A DNA stretch of 64,000 bases from DIGJ01 sp041739345 (GTDB lineage Bacteria > Bacillota > Clostridia > Lachnospirales > Lachnospiraceae), in the NCBI GenBank assembly GCA_041739345.1, contig JBGSNZ010000031.1, positions 1 to 64,000 of the forward strand, given 5' to 3'. The stretch's first letter is position 1; each line of letters starts with the position of its first letter. Below are positions 1 through 8,612 of this stretch, in pieces. The position numbers and the translations under genes were made by a program. The notes under the pieces were generated by a model. The model saw only the letters and a list, made by a program, of their open reading frames with translations, was not told the origin of the DNA and ran no database searches.

Positions 1-17
1 GGGGATATGGTTGTCGA

Positions 18-184
18 AATTCGAATGGAGCACAGGGGCTGGTCTTAAAATCAGACGCATTAAGCACTCGGCAGAACCTCTAAGCAAGGCAGAATGAGCT
101 CTTATGGGAGCTCATTCTGTCTAGAGTTTCTACCTCATAAAGCTAAAATGATTTTAAGACCAGCCCCTGTGCTCCATTCGAATT
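18..184. repeat. Large hairpin element 1 with 36-bp perfect arms
   Basis: The arms 18-53 and 149-184 are exact reverse complements over 36 bases. Inside them 73-82 pairs with 122-131 with one mismatch, and 90-101 pairs perfectly with 108-119 around a 6-base loop. No open reading frame fits. Read on the minus strand, the core has AAACTCT, ten bases, AGCTC, a loop, GAGCT, fifteen bases, AGAGGTT, which is the same layout as the element at 425-587. The 185-424 gap after it contains no gene and no terminator I can recognise. Function unknown. Confidence 0.85.
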
Positions 185-371
185 AGGAAGACTATGCCCA
201 CCGCGCATATTGCTAATTTTGATAAACCGCCCCGCTGTTGTCTGCAATGAAGCTGTAAACACAGAATTTAATTCAGATAGTAGTAAAAGCATAGGTGGCG
301 CCGTTATTGGGCTACTCTTGACTTTTCACCTCATTCCTTCATAATTCTGTTTTTTTACCGCTTGTGAACCA

Positions 372-643
372 GCGAGTCCGCATTTCGTAAACAGCCATGA
401 AAGACTGAGCTCATAATCTAGATTCAATTTACACGGCTCCCATGCTAGGATTTTATATCATTAGAGTATATGGAACGTAAACTCTGTCAAAAAATAGCTC
501 ACTAAGAGCTGTTTTTCGACGTTCAGAGGTTACGTGGAATGCTTATACGATTGATATAAAATCCTAGCATGGGAGCCGTGTAAATTGTAAAAAGTATAAA
601 AATGCTCAGCCTTTCATGGTGTCACTTATCAACAAAGACTCGC
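372..643. repeat. Large hairpin element 2, extended dyad of about 270 bp
   Basis: Perfect 36-base arms lie at 425-460 and 552-587. Outside them, 395-410 pairs with 604-619 (one mismatch) and 372-378 pairs with 637-643, all sharing a centre near 507. Inside, 475-485 pairs with 525-535 (one mismatch), and 486-500 pairs with 506-520 around the loop at 501-505. The core reads AAACTCT, ten bases, AGCTC, loop, GAGCT, fourteen bases, AGAGGTT. The arm sequence is unrelated to element 1 except for a weak match at the inner end (GG..TT.A.ATCA). The 644-756 remainder holds only the leader of the next gene. Confidence 0.85.
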
Positions 644-756
644 GTCCGTCCTTCGTAGTTAAACTAGAATTTCGTAATAAAAAATAACAAAGTCCTTTAA
701 ATTTGTAGTATACTATAAGCAAAGGGATAAGCTATCCAAAGAAATGGGGAAAAGAA

Positions 757-1473
757 ATGTCACTGAATGTAAGCGTATTTGTAAATGAGGGAATTATTAT
801 GGCGAGCGACAGTAAGACGACTTATACTCGCGAAGTAGATGGCAAAGTAATGGTTGGTATTCATACGAATAATACAACGAGGAAGACTTTTTTATGCCCC
901 AATCAGGTGGGCTTATCATCTTGTGGAGAAGGTTCCGTCTTAGGTGTACCGATTGCTGGCTACATAGAGAACTTTATACGAGAAAAGGTAACTATGGAGA
1001 TACAAATTGATGATATGCCACAGATGATAATCCAGTATTTTAAAGAACTGGTGGAAGGAAAGTCTGCGATACCTCAGGCACATTTCATGATTGGCGGATA
1101 TCAAAAACAAGGAAATTTAAAAGTACAAAGAATTTACAAAATATTTCTTGAAAATGATTTTATAGAATCCATTGATACGAAAAATCAGGGAGCTGCATGG
1201 GATGGAGAAATTGTGGTGTTGGCAAAACTCATTAATCAAACCTTTGTACAAAAGCCCGATGGGCATATGATGCCGATGCCTCATGGAGAAATTCTATGGA
1301 ATTTTTTTACTCTCCAGGATGCCATTAATTTTGCACAGTTTGCAATTAAAACAACAATAGATACGATGCATTTTCAAAATGTTATTGAGACGGTTGGTGA
1401 ACCGATTGATATTTTATTGATTAAACCGGATACCACCGAGTGGATTGCACATCAGGAATTGCATTCTTCATAA
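757..1473 (+). CDS. Proteasome-fold Ntn-hydrolase-like protein
   Basis: 238 residues. The N terminus aligns without gaps to proteasome beta subunits: after Met removal the chain would begin at Ser, and the segment GIIMASDSKTT falls on the family's G-V-V-x-A-x-D-x-R-A-T strand, placing Asp at mature position 17. A Lys in RKTF near residue 43 sits where the family's Lys33 precedes an aromatic strand, after a roughly nine-residue insertion. LSSCGEGSVLG resembles the conserved turn after the second strand. The nucleophile would be Ser rather than Thr; no propeptide precedes it. RBS GGGGAAAAG lies 5' of the ATG and a hairpin terminator follows. The fold assignment is from motif alignment; the substrate is unknown and self-assembly is not shown. 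Confidence 0.6.
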   Translation: MSLNVSVFVNEGIIMASDSKTTYTREVDGKVMVGIHTNNTTRKTFLCPNQVGLSSCGEGSVLGVPIAGYIENFIREKVTMEIQIDDMPQMIIQYFKELVEGKSAIPQAHFMIGGYQKQGNLKVQRIYKIFLENDFIESIDTKNQGAAWDGEIVVLAKLINQTFVQKPDGHMMPMPHGEILWNFFTLQDAINFAQFAIKTTIDTMHFQNVIETVGEPIDILLIKPDTTEWIAHQELHSS

Positions 1474-1499
1474 GATATAGGGGAACAATATATAAAAAG

Positions 1500-1526
1500 A
1501 AGGGGTTGTCTTGTCAACCCCTTTTT
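1500..1526 (+). terminator. Rho-independent terminator
   Basis: Nine-base perfect stem (1500-1508 with 1515-1523), six-base loop, then a T run. It closes the transcript of the proteasome-fold gene. Confidence 0.85.
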
Positions 1527-1595
1527 GATATTATTTCATTGTGGATAAGTAATTTAACAACTATATATTAAAATAAGAAGGTACTAATAGAGAAA

Positions 1596-2618
1596 ATGAA
1601 AAAAAGAATATTAATAATTACGACTGGCGGAACACTTGCCTCGACAAATGGAAATGAAGGAATGGTACCAAAGCTTAATAGTAATGATATTTTTTCAAAT
1701 ATAGAAGGCATCACAACCTATTATGATGTTGAATTCTTAGAGTTGTTTTCGCTGGATAGCTCGAATATTCAACCAGAGGAGTGGCAACTTCTGGCACGAA
1801 CGATTTATAATAAATATCTGGAGTTTCATGGGATTGTTATTATTCATGGTACGGATACAATGGCATATACAGCAGCAGCACTATCTTTTATGTTGCAAAA
1901 CATTCCGATACCGGTGGTTCTTACCGGAAGTCAATTATCTATTTTAAATCCAATCGCCGATGCAGTTGAAAATTGCAGATGTGCAATTAATATGGCAGGA
2001 AGTGGTGTTCCGGGAGTATTTGTAGCATTCAACCGAAAGGTTATTCGAGGAACCAGGGCCTCAAAAGTTCGCACGATCAGCTTTGATGCATTTGAAAGTA
2101 TTAACAGTCCTTATATTGGAGTCGTAAATTCAAATGGACTTGATATTTCTCCTTATACATTAAAAAACACGGAGAGCGACTTTAGGCTGCAAGATAAATT
2201 ATCAACCAAAGTTTTTCTACTAAAATTAATTCCGGGTACGGATCCCAACATATTTGAAATGCTTTTTCAAATGGGCTATCGGGGAATCGTATTGGAAGCC
2301 TTTGGCATTGGAGGGTTGCACTTTGAACGAAGAGACCTGGCAGAAGCCATAGGTGAAGCAATCCGCAAGGGAATAACAATCGTAGTTGGAAGTCAGTGTC
2401 TATATGAAGGAAGCAATCTTTCTATTTATCAGACGGGACAACGAATTTTAAAACAGGGCGCATTGCAAAGTCATGATATGACAATGGAGGCAGCAGTTAC
2501 AAAGTTAATGTGGGTACTTGGTCAGACCGATAAAAAAGAAGAAATAGAAAGTTATTTTAATATAGATTTGGTAGGAGAAGTAAACCTTCCAAAAGAAAGA
2601 AAAGGATATTATATATAG
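1596..2618 (+). CDS. ansA: L-asparaginase, type I (cytoplasmic)
   Basis: 340 residues, the usual family length. Hydrolyses L-asparagine to aspartate and ammonia. The first catalytic threonine lies in TTGGTLAS near residue 9 and the second in the HGTDTM motif near residue 84, both intact. There is no signal peptide, which favours the cytoplasmic AnsA type over the secreted AnsB type. The C-terminal half has the typical GIVLEAFGIGG strand. It is the first gene of a same-strand group followed after 13 bases by a HAD phosphatase. The ribosome binding site is weak (AAGAAGG, about 15 bases upstream). Confidence 0.92.
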   Translation: MKKRILIITTGGTLASTNGNEGMVPKLNSNDIFSNIEGITTYYDVEFLELFSLDSSNIQPEEWQLLARTIYNKYLEFHGIVIIHGTDTMAYTAAALSFMLQNIPIPVVLTGSQLSILNPIADAVENCRCAINMAGSGVPGVFVAFNRKVIRGTRASKVRTISFDAFESINSPYIGVVNSNGLDISPYTLKNTESDFRLQDKLSTKVFLLKLIPGTDPNIFEMLFQMGYRGIVLEAFGIGGLHFERRDLAEAIGEAIRKGITIVVGSQCLYEGSNLSIYQTGQRILKQGALQSHDMTMEAAVTKLMWVLGQTDKKEEIESYFNIDLVGEVNLPKERKGYYI

Positions 2619-2631
2619 AAGGGAGATTCGT

Positions 2632-3447
2632 ATGATAAAGTTAATATGTACGGATATTGACGGAACATTAGTGGAGGACGGAACAGATAGGATAAATACC
2701 GAACTGTTTCATGTTATTGAAAAGCTGAAAGAAAAGGGAATCATATTTGCGGCAGCAAGCGGCAGACAGTATAACAGCATGAGAGCCTTGTTTGCACCAG
2801 TTGCAAATGACATGATATTCATTGCGGAAGGTGGAAATCTTGTTATGTGCCGTGAAGAGGTAATGGCAATCAGCCAGATGGACAAAGAAGTGATTCGCGA
2901 ATTAATACACGATATAGAAGCAATTCCTGGCTGTAATGCCTTACTTTGCGGACCTTGTGAAGGATATGCCAAAAAGGATGCAAAAGAGCTAATTGAGCTT
3001 CTAACCAACGGATACCATTATCAAATGAGAGTGGTGGATGACCTCAATACGGTTTTGGATCAAAAGATTATAAAGGTTGCCCTTTTTCATAACGAAGGCA
3101 ATGCAGATGAGTTAGCAAGGATCGGATTGTCTCCAAAATGGGAAAAGGGACGAGGTGTTGAATTAGTGTGCGCTGGTCTACAGTGGATGGATTGCATAAT
3201 GGTTGGAAGTAACAAAGGTTCTGCGATTGAACGAATCCAAGACATAATGAAAATAGAGCCTTCTGAAACGATGGTTTTTGGTGATAATTTAAATGATATG
3301 CATATGCTCGCGAGGGCTGAATATAGCTATGCAGTAGGAAATGCAAGACAAGAGGTAAAAGAAGCTGCAAAATATGTTGCAGATACGAATGTGAATGATG
3401 GGGTCTTAAAAGAACTAAAGAAATTATTAAACAACTTAGAGAATTAG
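2632..3447 (+). CDS. HAD-superfamily (Cof-type) phosphatase
   Basis: 271 residues. Motif I is DIDGT at residues 8-12 (nucleophile and acid/base Asp), motif II is AASGR near residue 41, a Lys precedes the C-terminal part, and motif IV is GDNLNDMHML near residue 217. The long insertion between motifs II and III is the C2 cap typical of the Cof/YbiV group that dephosphorylates sugar phosphates and similar small metabolites. Substrate cannot be read from sequence. RBS AGAAGGGAG precedes the ATG; the gene is tightly spaced with its neighbours and probably cotranscribed with ansA and the FAD enzyme. Confidence 0.9.
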   Translation: MIKLICTDIDGTLVEDGTDRINTELFHVIEKLKEKGIIFAAASGRQYNSMRALFAPVANDMIFIAEGGNLVMCREEVMAISQMDKEVIRELIHDIEAIPGCNALLCGPCEGYAKKDAKELIELLTNGYHYQMRVVDDLNTVLDQKIIKVALFHNEGNADELARIGLSPKWEKGRGVELVCAGLQWMDCIMVGSNKGSAIERIQDIMKIEPSETMVFGDNLNDMHMLARAEYSYAVGNARQEVKEAAKYVADTNVNDGVLKELKKLLNNLEN

Positions 3448-3462
3448 TAAGGAGGATTTCAT

Positions 3463-4860
3463 ATGAAAAAATGTGATGTAGTAATTATCGGAGCAGGACC
3501 TGCGGGTATATTTACCGCACTAGAGATGATTAAGAATGATAGTAAAAAGAATATTATCCTTGTAGAACAGGGAAAATCCATGGAGAAACGAAGATGTCCA
3601 AAGGAGAAAACCAATAAGTGTATGTATTGCAAACCATATTGTGATATTACCACTGGATTCTCTGGTGCAGGTGCTTTTTCGGATGGTAAATTATCGTTAA
3701 GCTATGAAGTTGGAGGTGAGCTTCCAAATCTTGTAGGCGCAAGTAAGGTACAAAGTTTAATTGAATATACGGATCAGATTTATTTGGATTTTGGAGCTGA
3801 CACTAAGATTGAAGGTATCGGACAGGAAGATAAAGTAAAAGATATTCGTAAAAAGGCAATAAAAGCTGGACTAAAATTGGTAGACTGTCCAATTCGTCAT
3901 TTGGGTACGGAAAAAGCGCAAGAAATCTATGGAGAAATTCAGACGTATTTAATTGATCACGGGGTAGAAATCCTGTTTGGCTATACTTGTCTTGATGCAG
4001 ATATTAGAGATGGAAAGTGTTATGGTGTAGAAATTGAAGATATAAAAACACACGAAACACAGACTATTGAAGCAGCAAATACGGTAGTGGCGGCGGGAAG
4101 AAAAGGTGCGGACTGGCTTGAAAAATTATGTACCAGAAGTGGAGTAAATCATGTTCCGGGTACAGTAGACGTTGGGGTACGTGTGGAAGTTCGAAATGAA
4201 ATTATGGAAGTAGTAAATAATGTTTTATACGAATCAAAGTTAATTGGATATCCAGCTCCATTTAAGAATAAAGTGCGTACTTTTTGCCAAAATCCGGGTG
4301 GATTTGTCAGTCAGGAAAACTATGACAATGATCTTGCTATAGTAAATGGTCACTCTTATAAAGAAAAGAAATCCAATAATACAAACTTGGCAATTCTTTG
4401 TTCACATAACTTTAGAGTGCCATTTGACCAACCAATTGAATACGCAAAGCGAATTGGTGAACTGACCAATATGCTTGCGAATGGACAAATTCTGGTACAG
4501 CGATTTGGTGATATTCTAGAAGGTAAACGTACCTGGCAGGAAGAACTAGAACGCAGTAATGTAAGACCAACACTGCCAGACGCGGTAGCTGGTGATATTA
4601 CAAGTGCGCTCTCTTACCGAACCATGATGAATATTATCAACTTTATCAAAGCAGTCGATGAAGTGGTACCTGGATTTGCAGCACAGGAGACCTTACTATA
4701 TGCACCGGAGATAAAATTTTATAGTAACCGTGTAAAATTAGATGAAGACTTAAATACTAATATTGAGAATTTCTATTGTTTAGGAGATTCCAGTGGTTGG
4801 ACGAGAGGACTTATGATGGCTTCTGTTATGGGTGTTATCATTGGTAGACATTTGGTTTAA
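3463..4860 (+). CDS. FAD-dependent dehydrogenase (COG2509-like)
   Basis: 465 residues. The N terminus has the dinucleotide-binding GAGPAG motif at residues 11-16 followed by an acidic residue at the end of beta-2 (VEQGK). A Cys cluster CPKEKTNKCMYCKPYC near residues 46-61 and a following GFSGAGAFSDGKL stretch are hallmarks of a clostridial family of uncharacterised FAD-dependent dehydrogenases. The C-terminal GDSSGWTRGL is the second FAD-contact motif. Strong RBS AAGGAGG. The cysteines might bind a metal or FeS centre, but this is inference. Reaction not known. Confidence 0.85.
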   Translation: MKKCDVVIIGAGPAGIFTALEMIKNDSKKNIILVEQGKSMEKRRCPKEKTNKCMYCKPYCDITTGFSGAGAFSDGKLSLSYEVGGELPNLVGASKVQSLIEYTDQIYLDFGADTKIEGIGQEDKVKDIRKKAIKAGLKLVDCPIRHLGTEKAQEIYGEIQTYLIDHGVEILFGYTCLDADIRDGKCYGVEIEDIKTHETQTIEAANTVVAAGRKGADWLEKLCTRSGVNHVPGTVDVGVRVEVRNEIMEVVNNVLYESKLIGYPAPFKNKVRTFCQNPGGFVSQENYDNDLAIVNGHSYKEKKSNNTNLAILCSHNFRVPFDQPIEYAKRIGELTNMLANGQILVQRFGDILEGKRTWQEELERSNVRPTLPDAVAGDITSALSYRTMMNIINFIKAVDEVVPGFAAQETLLYAPEIKFYSNRVKLDEDLNTNIENFYCLGDSSGWTRGLMMASVMGVIIGRHLV

Positions 4861-4880
4861 GTGCCAAAGGAGGACTTCGT

Positions 4881-6005
4881 ATGGGAAATTGTATCGATTA
4901 TCTAATCCGCTATGGAAAACAAGAGTTATCGGAAATGCCGTTCAATGATGTGGATAGCCTTATATTATGTCAGCTATCCTATCTTAAGTTTGAAGGAATG
5001 GTTCCAGAACTTGCAAAGAGACGAAAAAGCATGAAAATTATGGATTTGTTTGTACACCCACAGCGCGAAAGCCTCTTTATTGATGATAGGTATGAAGCTC
5101 AAAACCGAAGCCTTTTTGAAGCAGTTGCATTTAGCAAACGTTTTCAAAACTTAAAGATGAATCATTTTTCAAATTTGATAGATTTTGATAAACAGATACA
5201 ATTTGCAGCAATAACTTTCTTTTTGGAGGATGGTACCACTTATGTTACATATCGGGGAACCGATGAAACCATAATTGGATGGAAAGAAGATTTTAATATG
5301 GCATTTAAGACACCAATTCCGTCACAAATCCTAGCGGTAGAGTATTTAAACAAGGTGTCTAAGAGAATATCGGGGGACTTTATTGTTGGAGGTCATTCAA
5401 AGGGTGGAAACCTTGCCGTATATGCTTCCATGAAGTGTGATGAAGCAGTAAAGGGAAGAATCCGTCGTATCTACACCAATGATGGACCGGGATTTGTGAA
5501 AGAGGTATTCTCCTCTGCTGAATTTGAAGCCATTAAGTGCCGTATTGTAAAAATTGTTCCACAGTCTTCTTTAATTGGGATGTTGTTGCAGCATCAGGAG
5601 GAGTATCAGGTTGTTCAAAGCTGTGGAAAAGGTGTAGCACAGCATGATCCTTTCACCTGGGAGGTAAAAGATGGAATTTTTGTTCGCAAAAATGATTTAA
5701 ACCAAGGTAGAAAACTTTTTAATGAGCGACTAAACCAGTGGGTGGAAGGCCTTGACGATGAAGAAAGAACCGTTTTTGTAGAGACGCTTTTTAAGATTAT
5801 TTCTGTAACAGAGGCAGAAACGTTAATGGAATTAACCGAAGAGTGGAGGGAAAATTCCTTCAAAATGGTAAATGCCATAAAGGAAGTCGATGCTGATACA
5901 CGAAAAATGCTTCGAAAAATTATTGGTGCACTGTTTCATGTAAAAAAAGGGAAAAAAGCAATTGCAATTGAAAAAAAGAAAAGAATTGTTAATAGTGCGT
6001 TATAG
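4881..6005 (+). CDS. DUF2974 (Mbeg1-like) alpha/beta hydrolase
   Basis: 374 residues. The segment GGHSKGGNLAVYAS near residues 167-180 is a nucleophile elbow (G-H-S-K-G) of a lipase-type alpha/beta hydrolase, preceded by TYRGTDETIIGWKEDFNM, the oxyanion-region strand seen in class 3 lipases and DUF2974 proteins. NDGPGF near residue 208 could contribute the acid. No signal peptide, so it is likely cytoplasmic; an acidic/basic helical tail follows residue 280. RBS AAAGGAGG, 20 bases after the FAD enzyme. Substrate unknown. Confidence 0.8.
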   Translation: MGNCIDYLIRYGKQELSEMPFNDVDSLILCQLSYLKFEGMVPELAKRRKSMKIMDLFVHPQRESLFIDDRYEAQNRSLFEAVAFSKRFQNLKMNHFSNLIDFDKQIQFAAITFFLEDGTTYVTYRGTDETIIGWKEDFNMAFKTPIPSQILAVEYLNKVSKRISGDFIVGGHSKGGNLAVYASMKCDEAVKGRIRRIYTNDGPGFVKEVFSSAEFEAIKCRIVKIVPQSSLIGMLLQHQEEYQVVQSCGKGVAQHDPFTWEVKDGIFVRKNDLNQGRKLFNERLNQWVEGLDDEERTVFVETLFKIISVTEAETLMELTEEWRENSFKMVNAIKEVDADTRKMLRKIIGALFHVKKGKKAIAIEKKKRIVNSAL

Positions 6006-6030
6006 TATATAGAATTATGAGAGGTAGACG

Positions 6031-6702
6031 GTGCATAAAATATTAATTGTTGAGGATGACGAGATAATCAAAAATTCAATCAAACAGTATATAGAAACTT
6101 GGGGCCTGAATGCAACTTACGTGGAGGATTTTAAAAATGTAGTAGGCACATTCGTGACGTATGATCCACAACTGGTACTTTTGGATATTTCACTTCCATT
6201 TTTTAATGGCTATCATTGGTGCAGTGAACTACGTAAGATATCAAAAGTACCAATTATTTTTATATCCTCAGCTTCGGATAATATCAATATTGTTATGGCA
6301 ATGAATATGGGGGCGGATGATTTTATTGCAAAACCATTTGATTTAAATGTGTTAATGGCAAAGGTACAGGCTCTGCTTCGAAGAACGTATGACTTTGGGA
6401 TGACAGGGCATTTGATCGAACATCGGGGAGCCATTTTTAACTGTTCGGATAATAGCCTAGAGTATCAAGGGGAACGAATTGAGCTAACAAAGAATGAAGA
6501 TAAGATATTGAACTTAATGCTTGAGAATAAAGGTAAAATCATGAGTCGAGACGTTATCATGACAAGGTTGTGGGAAAGTGACAGCTTTATAGACGACAAT
6601 ACGCTTACCGTGAATGTAACCAGACTTCGAAAGAAGCTAGACGCCGTTGGGCTTGAGAACTTTATCCATACTAAAAAAGGGATTGGTTATATTGTGGAGT
6701 AG
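6031..6702 (+). CDS. OmpR/BceR-type response regulator
   Basis: 223 residues with a GTG start preceded by GAGAGG. Receiver domain: acidic pair ED-D near residues 8-10, phospho-acceptor Asp in LLLDISLP near residue 52, Lys in AKPF near residue 102. Winged-helix C-terminal domain ends with TVNVTRLRKKL and the IHTKKGIGYIVE hairpin. The partner kinase begins four bases after the stop codon and an ABC transporter follows, which is the standard Bce/Vra gene order. It likely activates the transporter operon through the TTACA-N4-TGTAA site at 7719-7732. Confidence 0.93.
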   Translation: MHKILIVEDDEIIKNSIKQYIETWGLNATYVEDFKNVVGTFVTYDPQLVLLDISLPFFNGYHWCSELRKISKVPIIFISSASDNINIVMAMNMGADDFIAKPFDLNVLMAKVQALLRRTYDFGMTGHLIEHRGAIFNCSDNSLEYQGERIELTKNEDKILNLMLENKGKIMSRDVIMTRLWESDSFIDDNTLTVNVTRLRKKLDAVGLENFIHTKKGIGYIVE

Positions 6703-6706
6703 ATAA

Positions 6707-7711
6707 ATGGATTCGAAGAGGACAAAACTATTTTTTGAATATTTAAAAAGGCATAAGCAGTGTATTTGTTTGCTATGTCTGTTTTCGTTTGTATTTATTA
6801 CGGTATTTTACTTATGTAATTTACCTTTAGCAGAGGTTTTATATGCATTAGTCCTTTGTATTTTTATATTAATTTTACTTGTGGCTATTGATTTTTCGAA
6901 ATTTTATAAAAAGCACAGACAACTTCTGCTGTTGAAAAGAGAAATTAGCTTTGGACTAGATAATTTGCCCACACCAGATAACTTGATTGAAGAAGACTAT
7001 ACGCAGCTTTTGCGTCACCTTTATAGCGATAAAAATATGCTTCTATCGATTGCAGACAAGGAAAAGAGCGACATGCTTGATTATTATACGCTGTGGGTAC
7101 ATCAGATTAAAACTCCGATTGCAGGGATGCGTCTGCTATTACAAAGTGAATCAAAGGAACAAAATTTAGCACTCGAAGGAGAGCTATTTAAGATAGAACA
7201 ATATGTTGAGATGGTGCTGTCATATCTTCGGATCGGTAGTGATAGTAATGACTTTGTTTTTAAACGTTATCAATTAGAAGACATGACAAAACAAGCAGTA
7301 CGAAAGTACGCAAAGCTTTTTATAAAGAAGAAAATCAGCGTCGAACTGGGTGATTTACAGGCTGAGGTTCTGACGGATGAAAAGTGGTTTCTGTTTGTTA
7401 TGGAACAAATTTTATCGAATGCATTGAAATATACAAATCAAGGAAGCATAAAGATTTATTTACTAGAAAAACAAAAACTTGTCATTGAAGATACTGGGAT
7501 TGGAATAGAGCCGGAGGATTTACCTCGCGTGTTTGAAAAAGGATATACAGGCTATAACGGTAGGTGTGATAAAAAATCCACTGGTATCGGACTTTATCTA
7601 TGTAAGAAAATCATGAAAAAATTGGGACATAGCATTTTAATTACTTCCAAGATCGGAGAAGGTACGAAGGTTGTCATGGATATAACTTCCATTTTGTTGC
7701 ACGTTGAATAA
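6707..7711 (+). CDS. BceS-type intramembrane-sensing histidine kinase
   Basis: 334 residues. Two membrane segments (about residues 18-38 and 41-61) are separated by only a few residues, so there is no extracellular sensor domain; this is the short-sensor kinase class that detects flux through its partner transporter. The phospho-acceptor motif is HQIKTPIAG near residue 142, and the ATPase domain has an N box (EQILSNALKYTNQG), DTGIGI and STGIGLYL. It is translationally close to the regulator and followed by the cognate ABC genes. The inducing peptide is unknown. Confidence 0.93.
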   Translation: MDSKRTKLFFEYLKRHKQCICLLCLFSFVFITVFYLCNLPLAEVLYALVLCIFILILLVAIDFSKFYKKHRQLLLLKREISFGLDNLPTPDNLIEEDYTQLLRHLYSDKNMLLSIADKEKSDMLDYYTLWVHQIKTPIAGMRLLLQSESKEQNLALEGELFKIEQYVEMVLSYLRIGSDSNDFVFKRYQLEDMTKQAVRKYAKLFIKKKISVELGDLQAEVLTDEKWFLFVMEQILSNALKYTNQGSIKIYLLEKQKLVIEDTGIGIEPEDLPRVFEKGYTGYNGRCDKKSTGIGLYLCKKIMKKLGHSILITSKIGEGTKVVMDITSILLHVE

Positions 7712-7718
7712 GGTAACC

Positions 7719-7732
7719 TTACACTATTGTAA
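7719..7732 (+). promoter_or_regulatory. BceR-type operator
   Basis: The sequence TTACA-CTAT-TGTAA matches exactly the published BceR-family consensus TNACA-N4-TGTAA, and extends to a perfect CTTACA/TGTAAG dyad. It lies between the kinase stop and the ATPase gene, where activated regulator would bind to induce transporter expression. Confidence 0.85.
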
Positions 7733-7736
7733 GATT

Positions 7737-7783
7737 AATCGAGGAAATGTAAGCCAAAGTTATGGCAGTATGTTTCCTCGATT
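7737..7783 (+). other. Hairpin between operator and transporter genes
   Basis: An 11-base perfect stem (7737-7747 with 7773-7783) with a 25-base loop, followed by a T-rich stretch that includes a TATAAT-like hexamer (7788-7793). It could attenuate readthrough from the regulator-kinase genes so that the transporter depends on its own promoter; a full -35 box was not obvious. Confidence 0.5.
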
Positions 7784-7844
7784 TATTATAATATAGGAAT
7801 AAAAAAGAAATGGAGTGCCGACAAAACGGCAGATGGAGCGCAAA

Positions 7845-8612
7845 ATGACAATTTTAGAAGTTAATAATTTAAAGAAGATATATACCACAAGATTTGGGGG
7901 AAACCAGGTAAAAGCGCTGGAAAATGTTTCGTTTTCGGTGGAAGAAGGCGAGTATGTAGCAATTATGGGAGAGTCGGGTTCTGGTAAGACAACATTATTA
8001 AACATATTAGCATCTCTTGATAGGCCAACAAGTGGCAATGTGCTGCTAAATGGAGCGAGTATTGTTGATATCAAGGAAAAGCAAATTTCAGCATTTCGAC
8101 GAGACAATTTAGGATTTGTATTCCAGGATTTTAACCTATTAGATACCTTTTCAATTCAGGATAATATTTTTCTTCCGCTCGTGTTATCGGGTACCAGCTA
8201 CCCAGAAATGAAGAAGCGGTTGGATCTGATTTCAGATAAGCTTGGCATACGTGAAATACTTCAAAAGTTTCCATATGAGGTATCTGGAGGACAAAAGCAA
8301 AGGGCTGCCGTTGCAAGAGCTATTATTACAAATCCCCAGCTGATTCTTGCAGATGAGCCGACTGGAGCACTAGATTCCAGAGCAACGGACAGTTTGCTAA
8401 AATTATTCAAAGGGATAAACGACGAAGGGCAAACAATCCTTATGGTTACGCATTCTACAAAAGCAGCCAGCCATGCAAAGCGCGTTTTATTTATTAAAGA
8501 CGGGGAAGTGTTCCACCAGCTTTATAAGGCAAATATGAGCGATGAGCAAATGTTTGGAAAGATTTCAGATACACTTACTATGATAGCGACAGGTGGTGTT
8601 AGAAATGAATAG
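7845..8612 (+). CDS. BceA-type ABC transporter ATPase
   Basis: 255 residues from the ATG at 7845, which has GGAG eight bases upstream; an in-frame ATG at 7815 lacks a ribosome binding site. Walker A is GESGSGKTT, the signature is VSGGQKQRAA, Walker B is LILADEPTGALD. The family powers permeases that act on antimicrobial peptide-lipid complexes such as bacitracin with undecaprenyl pyrophosphate. The stop codon overlaps the permease start, implying translational coupling. Confidence 0.92.
   Translation: MTILEVNNLKKIYTTRFGGNQVKALENVSFSVEEGEYVAIMGESGSGKTTLLNILASLDRPTSGNVLLNGASIVDIKEKQISAFRRDNLGFVFQDFNLLDTFSIQDNIFLPLVLSGTSYPEMKKRLDLISDKLGIREILQKFPYEVSGGQKQRAAVARAIITNPQLILADEPTGALDSRATDSLLKLFKGINDEGQTILMVTHSTKAASHAKRVLFIKDGEVFHQLYKANMSDEQMFGKISDTLTMIATGGVRNE

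Noticed and set aside
18..587. Integron attC sites or invertible promoter
   Set aside because: attC core boxes (RYYYAAC/GTTRRRY) are not present at the right places, no integrase is near, and the segment between the arms is itself palindromic, so inversion would change little.
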